From positions 26,527 to 90,526 of the forward strand of contig NZ_JNXI01000028.1 in the NCBI RefSeq assembly GCF_000717055.1: a DNA stretch of 64,000 bases, written 5' to 3'. Positions within the stretch are counted from its first letter, which is position 1, and every line of letters starts with the position of its first letter. The notes under the pieces are model-generated. The model was not told the DNA's origin. It did not search any database and saw only the letters and a list, made by a program, of their open reading frames with translations. This DNA is from Streptomyces iakyrus (lineage in GTDB: Bacteria > Actinomycetota > Actinomycetes > Streptomycetales > Streptomycetaceae). Both the position numbers and the translations under genes were made by a program. Positions 24,947 through 33,255 of the stretch are shown one piece after another.

Positions 24947-25819
24947 CTACCCCTCCTCGCCCTGTTCGCCGGTCGCCTCCGGCTCGTCGTGCCGCCTGCC
25001 CAGGTAGGCGTCCACGACGGCGGCGTTCCGGCCGATCGTGTGCGGTGGGCCCTCGGCGACCAGACGGCCGTCGGCCATGACGGCCACCCAGTCGCTGATG
25101 CCCATCACCACGTCCATGTCGTGCTCGACGAAGCACACCGTCAGCCCCTCGTCCCGCAACCGCGTGATGTGTCCGAGCAAAGACTGGGCCAGCGCGGGGT
25201 TCACCCCGGCCATCGGTTCGTCGAGCAGGAGCATCACCGGCCGGGTCATGAGCGCGCGGGCCAGTTCCAGCAGTTTGCGCTGTCCGCCGGAGAGGGTGCC
25301 GGCGAAGTCGTCGCGCAGGGGCCCGAGCCGGAACCGGTCCAGCAGTTCGTCGGCCCGGCGCTCGGACTCCCGCTCCTGTCCGCGCCACAGCGGTCGCAGC
25401 AGCGCGGGCAGGGCCCCTTCGCCGCGTTGCCCGGGCGCGGCGAGCAGCAGGTTCTCCAGCACCGTGAGCCGGGCGAGTGCTCTGGAGAGCTGGAACGTAC
25501 GGACCAGTCCCCGCCTTGCCACCCGGTGTGCCGGGGAGCCGGTGAGCGGCTGCCCTGCGAACGACCAGCGGCCGCCGTCGGCCCGGTCGAACCCGCTCAC
25601 CACGTTGAACAACGTGGTCTTGCCGGCGCCGTTCGGGCCGATGAGGGCCGTGATGGCACCGCGTTGCACTTCCAGGTGCTCGACCCGCACGGCGACCAGG
25701 CCGCCGAAGGTGCGGGTCACCTGGTCCAGGACCAGCAGGGGGTCGGGCTTGCGCACCCCGGGCTCGGGATGGATCGCGGAGGGCCGGCCCGGGTGGGGCA
25801 CGGCCGGGTCAGCGGCCAC
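24947..25819 (-). CDS. livG: branched-chain amino acid-type ABC transporter ATP-binding protein LivG
   Basis: 290-residue ATPase with a 25-residue N-terminal extension. GPNGAGKTTLFNVVSGF, LSGGQRKLLELARALM and LLLDEPMAGVNP are the LivG versions of Walker A, signature and Walker B; the C-terminal VVDAYLG is also typical. The start overlaps the end of livM by 11 bases. Confidence 0.9.
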   Translation of the reverse strand: MAADPAVPHPGRPSAIHPEPGVRKPDPLLVLDQVTRTFGGLVAVRVEHLEVQRGAITALIGPNGAGKTTLFNVVSGFDRADGGRWSFAGQPLTGSPAHRVARRGLVRTFQLSRALARLTVLENLLLAAPGQRGEGALPALLRPLWRGQERESERRADELLDRFRLGPLRDDFAGTLSGGQRKLLELARALMTRPVMLLLDEPMAGVNPALAQSLLGHITRLRDEGLTVCFVEHDMDVVMGISDWVAVMADGRLVAEGPPHTIGRNAAVVDAYLGRRHDEPEATGEQGEEG

Positions 25820-26801
25820 TGAGCAGCATCTCCTTCCGGCTGCCGAGGATGCCCTGTGGCCGGAACGCGACCAGCAGGATGAGGGCGACCCCGACCAGGG
25901 CGAAACGCACGGCGCCGACCTCCGAGGTGCTGATGAGTTCCGGCGAGATGTGCCCGGCGTCGATGGCCTGGCGCAGCGCGCTGTCGAGGAAGCTGAGGAC
26001 GAACCAGAACAGGACCGAGCCGACGACCGGCCCGAGAATCCGCCCGGCGCCTCCGAGGACGAGCAGCGTGTACAGGAAGAAGGTGACGCCCGGGTCGTAG
26101 TTGTCCGGGTTCACCGACTGCACCTGGATGGCCTGCATCATGCCCGCGACCGCTCCGATGACGCCGCCGAGCGCGAGGCTCTGCATCTTGTAGGCGTAGA
26201 CGTTCTTGCCGAGGCTGCGCGCGGCGACCTCGTCCTCACGGATCGACCGGATGACCCGGCCCCAGGGGCTGTGGATCAGCAGGGCGAGCAGGCCCCCGAC
26301 CGCGGCCACCAGCGCCCATCCGACGATCATCACCCAGAGGTCGCGGGAGCTGAACCTCACGAGCCACACGCCGTACGTGCCGGGTTCGATGGGGCTGAGG
26401 GCGTAGAAGTCGTTGGCGAAGCGCTGCAGTCCGAACACCCCGCCGGTGACCGGTTCGGCCCAGCTGGACCGGTAGAAGAGCCGTAGCGTCTCCCCCGCCG
26501 CGATCGTGGTGATCGCGAGGTAGTCGGCGCGCAGCCGCAGCGTGGGCAGGCCGAGCAGCAGGGCGAGCACGATCGCGCAGGCGATTCCGCCCAGGACGCC
26601 GAGCCACATCGGGCCGTCGTACGTCGACACCGTGATGGCCAGACCGTAGCCGCCGACCAGCATGAATCCGACCTGGCCGAAGTTCAGCAGGCCCGTGTAG
26701 CCGAAGTGCAGGTTCAGTCCCATCGCGGCGAGGGCGTAGACGGCGGCGATGGGGCCGATTCCCGAGCGCAGGGCGTCGGAGACGATGGCCGGGAAGTCCA
26801 T
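25809..26801 (-). CDS. livM: branched-chain amino acid-type ABC transporter permease LivM
   Basis: 330-residue polytopic membrane protein with about eight to ten hydrophobic segments. The LivM signature NLHFGYTGLLNFGQVGFM and the cytoplasmic EDEVAARSLGKNVYAYK loop that contacts the ATPase are present. I start at ATG 26799-26801, preceded by GAGGGG; the open frame upstream belongs to the end of livH in another frame. Length agrees with the family. Confidence 0.9.
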   Translation of the reverse strand: MDFPAIVSDALRSGIGPIAAVYALAAMGLNLHFGYTGLLNFGQVGFMLVGGYGLAITVSTYDGPMWLGVLGGIACAIVLALLLGLPTLRLRADYLAITTIAAGETLRLFYRSSWAEPVTGGVFGLQRFANDFYALSPIEPGTYGVWLVRFSSRDLWVMIVGWALVAAVGGLLALLIHSPWGRVIRSIREDEVAARSLGKNVYAYKMQSLALGGVIGAVAGMMQAIQVQSVNPDNYDPGVTFFLYTLLVLGGAGRILGPVVGSVLFWFVLSFLDSALRQAIDAGHISPELISTSEVGAVRFALVGVALILLVAFRPQGILGSRKEMLLSGR

Positions 26802-26811
26802 GGCACACCCC

Positions 26812-27807
26812 TCACCCGACGCGTTCGGCCCGGCCGAGGATGCCCTGCGGCCGGACGAGGAGGACGAGGATGAGGACGAGCAGCGCCCATGCGTACTGCA
26901 GGTCGACCGGGAACCACAGGGTGGACATCTGGGCGACGATGCCGATGACGAGGCTGCCGACCATCGCGCCGTAGGCGGAGCCGAGGCCGCCGAGGATGAT
27001 CCCCGCGAACATGAGCAGCAGGAGCTTGAAGCCCATGTCCCAGGTGACGATCTCCACCAGGCCGAAGAAGACGCCGCCGAGCGCTGCCAGCCCGCCGCCG
27101 AGCATCCACACGAAGAGCACAACCCGCTGTACGTCGATGCCCGATGCCTCGGCGAGGTCCCGGTTGGCGGCCACGGCCCGGACGGCCGTGCCGATCCTGG
27201 TCTTCTGCAGGAGCGCGGCGGTGCCGAGCAGGACCAGTACGGAGAGCAGGGTGACGGTGAGGTCCCGCGGGGTGATACCGGCCGGTCCCAGGTCGAGGGC
27301 GCTCTGGATGTCGTACTGGGCGTAGGAGGCGGGCCGGGTTCCGTACAGCACGAGGACGACGTGGCGCAGCAGCAGCGAGAGCCCGATGGTGACGATGAAC
27401 ATGTTGATCAGTCCGGTGCCCCGGGCCCGCAGCGGGCGCCAGACACCGCGCTCGACCGCCCCGCCCAGCAGGGCGCCGAAGACCACGGCGGCCAGGGCGG
27501 CGGGGATCAGGTGCCATCCGGGACCGGCCGGGGAGACGTTGAGGAAGAACGCGAAGGTGGCGCCGATGGTGACGAACTCACCGTGCGCGAAGTTGATCAG
27601 GTGGATGGTGCCGAAGATCAGCGAGAGTCCTACCGAGGTGATCGCGATGATCACTCCGAACTGGATGCCGTCGATCAGCGCCTGCAGAGCGCGTGCGGCG
27701 AAGGTGGGCCCGCGCGGGACTTCCTCACCCTGTGCCTGCGCGGAGGCCGCGGGCACCATGACGAGGACCAGGGTGAGGACCGGTACGAGCATCCGCTGAC
27801 AGCGCAT
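26812..27807 (-). CDS. livH: branched-chain amino acid-type ABC transporter permease LivH
   Basis: 331-residue permease, first gene of the transporter unit. The N-terminus looks like a cleavable signal peptide (to about SAQAQG), unusual but seen in urea/amide-type LivH proteins. Then follow INFAHGEFVTIGA, the RAVAANRDLAEASGIDV coupling loop and about eight membrane segments. Ten bases separate its stop from livM. Promoter and any operator must lie in 27808-27919, which it shares with the divergent methyltransferase gene. Confidence 0.88.
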   Translation of the reverse strand: MRCQRMLVPVLTLVLVMVPAASAQAQGEEVPRGPTFAARALQALIDGIQFGVIIAITSVGLSLIFGTIHLINFAHGEFVTIGATFAFFLNVSPAGPGWHLIPAALAAVVFGALLGGAVERGVWRPLRARGTGLINMFIVTIGLSLLLRHVVLVLYGTRPASYAQYDIQSALDLGPAGITPRDLTVTLLSVLVLLGTAALLQKTRIGTAVRAVAANRDLAEASGIDVQRVVLFVWMLGGGLAALGGVFFGLVEIVTWDMGFKLLLLMFAGIILGGLGSAYGAMVGSLVIGIVAQMSTLWFPVDLQYAWALLVLILVLLVRPQGILGRAERVG

Positions 27808-27919
27808 GATGGTTCCGGTATGTCAAGAACATCCTCAATGAGCTCAGTGTAGATACAGGTCGGGGCGGTGAGACAGGCAGCGGACCACAGTCGTATCCGA
27901 GGGAAGCAGGGAATGCGGG

Positions 27920-28843
27920 ATGGACGACAGCAACAGCCTCACGGGTGCCTACAGCGACGACAGCGTGCTCTTCCGGGTCCTGCGGCACCTCGGCTGGGAC
28001 ACGCTGGCCAACATCGGCTACTTCACCCTCCCCACCCTTCCGGTCGCCGTCCTGGCGGGGCCGGTGTTCTTCCAGCGCCGTCTGGCCCGCCGGTCGCTGG
28101 CGCTGCTGGAGGCCCGGCCGGGACAGCTCGTGCTGGATGCCGGGTGCGGCCGCGGTGACACCACGGCGCGGCTCGGCGCCGCCGGATGCCGGGCGCTGGG
28201 GGTGGACATCCAGCCCGCGCAGATCGACCAGGCCCGTCGCCGCTTCGGCAGCCGCTCGGGCGCGCGCTTCGCCGTCGCCGACGCGACGGCTCTGCCGCCA
28301 CGGGCGGCGGACGTCCCGCTCCCGGACGGCTCCTTCGATCGTGTGCACTGCCTGGAAGCCGCCTTCCACTTCGGCCATGAAGGCCGTACGTCGTTCCTGA
28401 GCGAGAGCTTCCGACTGCTCCGCCCCGGAGGGCGGCTCGTCCTCGTGGACGTCACGTCCGGCGGGGATCAGCCGATCGGAACGCTCGACCCGAACGGCCT
28501 CGTTCGCGGCACCTGGCGCTTCGACGACATCGAACCGTACGAGCGCTACCCACGCATGGCATCCGCCGCCGGCTTCACCACGCAACGGGTCCTCGACTGG
28601 ACCACTCCCGTACTCCACCGGGCGGCCCGGCTCTCCGCCCTGTTCGCCGGCGCCGCGTCCACCCGGGCCGGGCGACAGGCCCTGTGTGCACGGTGGCCCG
28701 GCCTGAGGGAACTCCACGCCCGCGAGTGGGACGAGGTCATCGCCATCGTCCGGGCCCACCAGGCCATCGGGCACGTCACGCGCTACACGGCGTACGTCTT
28801 CGCTAAACCGGCCCGCGTGTCCGGGCCATCTGAACAGAGGTGA
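27920..28843 (+). CDS. class I SAM-dependent methyltransferase
   Basis: 307-residue methyltransferase. The SAM-binding motif I VLDAGCGRGDTTARL is near residue 70, followed by GVDIQPAQIDQARRRF (motif II) and PDGSFDRVHCLEAAFHF, then LRPGGRLVLVDV (post-motif). This is the UbiE/tocopherol-type subfamily that methylates small hydrophobic or sterol-like molecules. The N-terminus before residue 55 is hydrophobic (LANIGYFTLPTLPVAVLAG) and could sit at the membrane. No biosynthetic partner is adjacent. Confidence 0.85.
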   Translation: MDDSNSLTGAYSDDSVLFRVLRHLGWDTLANIGYFTLPTLPVAVLAGPVFFQRRLARRSLALLEARPGQLVLDAGCGRGDTTARLGAAGCRALGVDIQPAQIDQARRRFGSRSGARFAVADATALPPRAADVPLPDGSFDRVHCLEAAFHFGHEGRTSFLSESFRLLRPGGRLVLVDVTSGGDQPIGTLDPNGLVRGTWRFDDIEPYERYPRMASAAGFTTQRVLDWTTPVLHRAARLSALFAGAASTRAGRQALCARWPGLRELHAREWDEVIAIVRAHQAIGHVTRYTAYVFAKPARVSGPSEQR

Positions 28844-28861
28844 TCGGCATGCGGTAGCTGT

Positions 28862-29008
28862 ATGTGCACGTACCTCGCCGGGAAAGCGGCAGGCTGCTCC
28901 GACGATCGCGACGGGCTCGTCCTGAGCCGCTCCGGGCTCCTCGACACGGGATTGAGTATGCACAGGCAGGCCGTCCTTGCGCGTTGGCCGGGAGGGCGCC
29001 TGACATGA
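28862..29008 (+). CDS. possible 48-aa small protein coupled to the next gene
   Basis: ORF starting MCTYLAGKAAGCSDD and ending ARWPGGRLT, whose TGA overlaps the start of the next gene as ATGA (29005-29008), the coupling seen in true Streptomyces operons. About 80 percent of its third codon positions are G or C. The ribosome site is weak and I do not recognise the protein; it may instead be the remnant of a longer gene. Confidence 0.35.
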   Translation: MCTYLAGKAAGCSDDRDGLVLSRSGLLDTGLSMHRQAVLARWPGGRLT

Positions 29009-29331
29009 TCGCCGACATGTTGGCTGAGAAGTTGGACGCGCTCTCACGCATGACGGCCGAGCATATGGCCATGCCGTTCCCGCCCGGCTTCCGTGGCGTG
29101 GACATCGAGGATCAGGACATGGTGATGCTCGACGCGGACGCCTACGGCTGCGCGGCCAGCGCTCTCAAGGGGCCCCTCGCCGCACGGCAGCGCGCAGCCC
29201 TCACACGAGTGTTGGCGGCGTTCGACCGGGTCCTCCCGGCGATCGACGACGCGTACGCGAGCAGGTACTACACGCAGCTGCACCAGGCGGCCGTGCTGGC
29301 CGCCGAGGTCGATGAACTGCGCGAGCGGTAG
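29005..29331 (+). CDS. hypothetical protein, 108 aa
   Basis: Small, mostly helical acidic protein, family not recognised. Starts MIADMLAEKLDALSRMTAEH at ATG 29005, with GGAGGG about eight bases upstream; a longer version from GTG 28864 is possible but its extra N-terminus has an unlikely Arg-rich composition. No signal peptide or membrane segment. It ends 12 bases before the stop of the convergent iron-transporter ATPase gene. Confidence 0.65.
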   Translation: MIADMLAEKLDALSRMTAEHMAMPFPPGFRGVDIEDQDMVMLDADAYGCAASALKGPLAARQRAALTRVLAAFDRVLPAIDDAYASRYYTQLHQAAVLAAEVDELRER

Positions 29332-29343
29332 CAGCGGGGCCGG

Positions 29344-30402
29344 CTACGGATGCAGCGTCGCCTCGCCAGTGACGCGGATCGCCGCCTCCTGGCCGGGGCC
29401 GACCGACAGCGGCCCCGCGACGCGGACGTCGACCGGGTCGTCGACGCCCTGAACGCTCAGGGTCACCTTGGCGTCGTGGCCGTAGTAGAAGACGTCTCTG
29501 ACCGTGCCGCGCACGGCCTCTTCGGTGTCGGCGTGGGTCAGTTGCAACTGCTCGGGGCGCAAGACGACGGTGCCCGTGCTCCGGCCTTCGGACGGGGCGG
29601 CCAGTGCCACGGTCCCCAGCGGTGTCGTGGCGGTGGAGCCGCTCCCGTGCACCGTTGCCGGAAGCAGGACGGCGTCGCCGACGAAACCGGCGACCCAGGG
29701 GTCGGCGGGGCGCCGGTAGAGGTCCTGGGGGGTGTCGCACTGGGCGACACGGCCCTGCCGTACGACGGCCACGAGGTCGGCGGTGGAGAGGGCTTCCTGC
29801 TGGTCGTGGGTGACCAGCAGGGCCGTGGCCCCGGTGGCTCGCAGGGCGGATCGCACATCGGCCCGGACTCCGGTGCGCAGCGCGCTGTCGAGGGCGTTGA
29901 ACGGTTCGTCGAGCAGGACGAGTGCGGGGCGCGGGGCCAGTGCGCGGGCCAGGGCGACGCGCTGCTGCTGACCGCCCGACAGTTCGTGCGGCATGCGGTC
30001 GCCGTAGCCGGCCAGTCCGACGAGGTCGAGCATGTCCGCGGTCCGGCGACGGCGCCCACCGCTGTCCAGGCCGGTCAGTCCGAACGCCACGTTGCGGGCG
30101 ACGGACAGGTGCGGGAAGAGGGCGCCTTCCTGCGGCACGATGCCGATGCGGCGCCGTTCCGGCGGCAGGTGCACGCCGGGCCCGGCGAGGGTGCGTCCGT
30201 CGAGCGTGACCGTGCCCGTGTCGGCGCGCAGGAACCCGGCGATGACGCGGAGCAGGGTGGTCTTTCCGCAGCCGGAGGGGCCGAGCACGGCGGCCAGTGT
30301 CCCGCCCGGCACGGTGAGGTCCAGGCCCTGGAGGACGGGGGCGCCGGAGCTGTAGGACTTGGTGAGCTGCTCGATGCGGAGTTCGTTGCCGTGGTCGGTC
30401 AT
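29344..30402 (-). CDS. iron(III) ABC transporter ATP-binding protein (FbpC type)
   Basis: 352-residue ATPase of the Fe(III)/spermidine importer class: Walker [19 protein letters not shown]-loop [11 protein letters not shown], signature [15 protein letters not shown], Walker [13 protein letters not shown], and a C-terminal TOBE-type regulatory domain from about residue 250 ([18 protein letters not shown]). The start overlaps the permease stop by four bases. Last gene of the binding protein - permease - ATPase operon. Confidence 0.9.
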   Translation of the reverse strand: MTDHGNELRIEQLTKSYSSGAPVLQGLDLTVPGGTLAAVLGPSGCGKTTLLRVIAGFLRADTGTVTLDGRTLAGPGVHLPPERRRIGIVPQEGALFPHLSVARNVAFGLTGLDSGGRRRRTADMLDLVGLAGYGDRMPHELSGGQQQRVALARALAPRPALVLLDEPFNALDSALRTGVRADVRSALRATGATALLVTHDQQEALSTADLVAVVRQGRVAQCDTPQDLYRRPADPWVAGFVGDAVLLPATVHGSGSTATTPLGTVALAAPSEGRSTGTVVLRPEQLQLTHADTEEAVRGTVRDVFYYGHDAKVTLSVQGVDDPVDVRVAGPLSVGPGQEAAIRVTGEATLHP

Positions 30403-31994
30403 GTGCGGTGCCTGCCCAGGAGGTAGGAGGGGACGGCGGCCAGGAGGATGAGGGCCGCGGCGTAGGGCGCGGCGGCCGCGAAGGAGCCGGACCCGGTCTC
30501 GGTCCACAGCCGGGTCGCCAGCGTGTCCACGTCGGTGGGGCGCAGCAGCAGCGTGGCGGGCAGTTCCTTCATGCAGACCACGAAGGTGAGCGCCGCACCG
30601 GCCGCGACACCCGGTGCGGCCAGCGGCACGGTCACCTCGCGCAGCACCCGCAGGGGCGAACGGCCCAGGGAGCGGGCCACGTCCTCCAGGACGGGCGGCG
30701 CCTGGAGGACGGCGGCGCGGGTGGCTGCGACCGCGACGGGCAGGAACAGCACGGCGTAGGCGCCGATGAGCAGGGGCAGTTGCTGATAGAGCGGGTAGGC
30801 GTAGCGCACCGCGAAGAAGACGAGGGAGAGCGCGACGGTGATGCCGGGCAGTGCGTGGCCGGCGTAGGCGGCCTGTTCCAGTAGCCGCGCTCCGCGTCCC
30901 CGGTGGCGTGCGGCGATCACCCCGACGGGCAGTGCCAGCAGCGTGGTCAGGGCGGCTCCGGCCGCGGCGACGCCGAGGGTGGTCCAGGCGGCTTCCCCGA
31001 GCGTCCCCAAATCCCAGGTCGCCGAGTTGCCGACGGCCAGCCAGTAGCCGAGGGTGCCGAGCGGGAACGCCACCGACGCGGCCACCAGCGTGGCGCACCA
31101 GGCCAGGGCGGGGATCCGCCAGGGCCCGAGGGGCACCGGCACGGCCGGACGGGCGGCCCCACCGCCGGTCCGGGCATGGCCGGCGCGCCCCCGGGTGCGG
31201 GTCTCGGCGGCGACCAGCGCCACCGTCATCACCACCAGTACGACGCTGAGTGCGGCGGCCGGGGTGCGGTCGAAGGAGGCGCGGTAGGACGTGTGGATGG
31301 CGCGGGTGAAGGTGTCGTAGCGCATCAGCGAGACGGCGCCGAAGTCGGAGAGCACGTACAGCGCGACGAGCAGTGCTCCGCCTGCGGCGGCCGGGCGCAG
31401 CTGAGGCAGTGTGACTCTCAGGAAGGTGCGTATCGGTCCGTGGCCCAGGGAGCGGGCGGCTTCCTCCTGGGCCGGGTCGATGCCGCGGAGCGCAGCGGCA
31501 ACCGGAAGGTGGACGTAGGGGAAGCTCACCAGGGTGAGGACGAGCGCGGCTCCGGCGAATCCGGCGGTCCGGGGTGCGCTGGCCAGCCAGGTGAAGGCGG
31601 CCACGTAGCTGGGCACGGCGAGCGGCAGGGTGACCAGCACCGACCAGGTGCGTGCCCCGGGCAGGGCCGTGCGTACGGTCAGCCAGGCCAGGGAGACACC
31701 GAGCACCAGGCTGGCTGCCACGACGACGGCCGTCAGGGAGAGGCTGCGGGTGAGGAGTTGCAGCGTCCGCTCGTCGCCGACGACGTTCCAGGCGAAGCGC
31801 GGACCGCGTTCGAAGGCGCGGACCGCGAGGTAGCCCAGGGGCAACAGCGCAAACAGCGCGGCCGCGCAGGCGGGGGCGAGCAGGACCCATGGAGGTCTGC
31901 GGCCGGCGGGTGTCTCGTCCGCCTTGCGGAGGGGGCGGCGCCCGGCGGGAGCAGGTGCTCCGGCCGGGCGGCCTCCGGATGCCGATGTGGTCAC
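30399..31994 (-). CDS. iron(III) ABC transporter permease (FbpB type, fused two-domain)
   Basis: 531-residue permease with two homologous halves, each of about six membrane helices and a cytoplasmic EAA-type loop (EEAARSLGHGPIRTFLRVTLP in half one; LEDVARSLGRSPLRVLREVTVPL in half two), as in FbpB/SfuB. I start at GTG 31992-31994 (VTTSASGG), 37 bases downstream of the binding-protein stop; the ribosome site is poor and the first 40 residues are Pro/Arg-rich, so the start could be further in. Confidence 0.87.
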   Translation of the reverse strand: MTTSASGGRPAGAPAPAGRRPLRKADETPAGRRPPWVLLAPACAAALFALLPLGYLAVRAFERGPRFAWNVVGDERTLQLLTRSLSLTAVVVAASLVLGVSLAWLTVRTALPGARTWSVLVTLPLAVPSYVAAFTWLASAPRTAGFAGAALVLTLVSFPYVHLPVAAALRGIDPAQEEAARSLGHGPIRTFLRVTLPQLRPAAAGGALLVALYVLSDFGAVSLMRYDTFTRAIHTSYRASFDRTPAAALSVVLVVMTVALVAAETRTRGRAGHARTGGGAARPAVPVPLGPWRIPALAWCATLVAASVAFPLGTLGYWLAVGNSATWDLGTLGEAAWTTLGVAAAGAALTTLLALPVGVIAARHRGRGARLLEQAAYAGHALPGITVALSLVFFAVRYAYPLYQQLPLLIGAYAVLFLPVAVAATRAAVLQAPPVLEDVARSLGRSPLRVLREVTVPLAAPGVAAGAALTFVVCMKELPATLLLRPTDVDTLATRLWTETGSGSFAAAAPYAAALILLAAVPSYLLGRHRT

Positions 31995-32031
31995 GTCGGG
32001 CTCGGCGTTTCTGCCGGTCGTCTCACGTTTC

Positions 32032-33078
32032 CTAGACCAGTCCGACGTCCTGGAGCATCGCCAGGGTCTCCTGGAGGGATTCGAGCTTGCCCAGGTCGAT
32101 GTCCGGGGACTCCAGGGAGTCGAACGGCGGCAGGCCTTCGACGTTGCTGGTGACGCCCGCCGCCAGCGGGTACTCCTTGGTCGTGTCGGCGAAGTAGGTC
32201 TGCGCTTCCTTCGACAGCAGGTAATCGACGGCCTTCTGTGCGGTCTCGGCCTGGCCGCCTTCCTTGAGGATGCCGACGCCGGCGACATTGATGAGCGCGC
32301 CGGGGTCTCCGCCCGGCAGGAACTTCAGCTGTGCGCCCACCTTGTCCTCGCCCTTCTCGGCGACCCGCTCGTACCAGTAGTAGTGGTTGACCAGGCCGAG
32401 GGAGACCTCGCCCGACTCGACGGCGTCGAGGGTGGCGAGGTTGTTGGTGTACACCTTCCCGTTGGCCTTCAGGCCCTTGAGCCACAGCCGGGTGGCGTCG
32501 TCACCCTCCAGGACGCGCATGCCGGTGACGAAGGCCTGGAAGGAGGCGTTGGTGGGCGCGAAGCCGACCTTGCCCTTCCACTCTGGCTTCGTCACATCGG
32601 CCACCCGGTCCGGGACCTTCTCCTCGGCGACCTTGTCCGGGTTGTAGGCGAGGACACGCACCCGCCCCGACAGGCCCACCCAGTCGCCCTTCTCGCCGCG
32701 GTAGGCCGTGTCCACCTCGTCGAGGCTCGACTGCGGCAGCTTCGCGAGCATGCCCTCCTTGGACAGGGCGCCCAGGGCACCGGCGTCCTGTGAGAAGAAC
32801 AGTCCGGCCTTGGTTCGGTCGCCCTCTTCCAGTATCTGTGCGGCCAGTTCGGCGCTGTCGCCGTAGCGCACCTCGACCTTGGCGCCGACCGCCTTCTCCA
32901 GCTTGTCCAGGATCGGCTTGACCAGCTTCTCGTTGCGCCCGGAGTAGATGACGAGGGCGGAGTCGCCGCCCTCAGCGGAGCCGCCCTTGTCGTCGCCGGA
33001 GCCGCAGGAGGCGAGGACGGGCAGGAGCAGGCCGGCCGCGAGGAGCGCGGTGATCCGACGAGCCGAGGGGCGTCGCAT
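32032..33078 (-). CDS. iron(III) ABC transporter substrate-binding lipoprotein (FbpA type)
   Basis: 348-residue lipoprotein. Signal peptide with lipobox LASC, then a mature domain starting ALVIYSGRNEKLVKP. The tyrosine-rich NHYYWYERV near residue 230 fits the Fe(III)-coordinating Tyr pair of FbpA proteins, and AYNPDKV, PEWKGKVGFAPTNASF are also family features. ATG 33076-33078 is chosen because AGGAAGG precedes it; the upstream open frame is Arg-rich and not a signal peptide. An iron-box-like palindrome lies about 105 bases upstream. Confidence 0.9.
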   Translation of the reverse strand: MRRPSARRITALLAAGLLLPVLASCGSGDDKGGSAEGGDSALVIYSGRNEKLVKPILDKLEKAVGAKVEVRYGDSAELAAQILEEGDRTKAGLFFSQDAGALGALSKEGMLAKLPQSSLDEVDTAYRGEKGDWVGLSGRVRVLAYNPDKVAEEKVPDRVADVTKPEWKGKVGFAPTNASFQAFVTGMRVLEGDDATRLWLKGLKANGKVYTNNLATLDAVESGEVSLGLVNHYYWYERVAEKGEDKVGAQLKFLPGGDPGALINVAGVGILKEGGQAETAQKAVDYLLSKEAQTYFADTTKEYPLAAGVTSNVEGLPPFDSLESPDIDLGKLESLQETLAMLQDVGLV

Positions 33079-33182
33079 GTGGTGTGCCTTCCTGGGTGGC
33101 TCGCCGGTACGCCGCGGGTTGCGGCGTCGGGTCAGCGAGCGGCGAAGCGATGCTTTCAAGCCAGCTGTGAACATGCTATGAA

Positions 33183-33201
33183 TAAGGTAAAGCTTGCCTA
33201 A
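33183..33201. promoter_or_regulatory. iron box (DmdR1/IdeR-type operator)
   Basis: TAAGGTAAAGCTTGCCTAA matches the 19-bp consensus TTAGGTTAGGCTAACCTAA at 14 positions, and is itself a near palindrome. It lies in the divergent region between the iron transporter (start 33078) and the carrier-protein fusion (start 33256), which suggests that the iron-bound regulator represses both. Confidence 0.75.
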
Positions 33202-33255
33202 CCGTCAAGGGATCTGTGCTATTTGCGGACGCTGCCGCAGAAAGGTTGCGCGCCC

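Noticed and set aside
30402..31890. N-terminal extension of the iron-transporter ATPase frame into the permease gene
   Set aside because: The extension is an out-of-frame reading of the permease; ATG 30402 gives the normal ATPase start.
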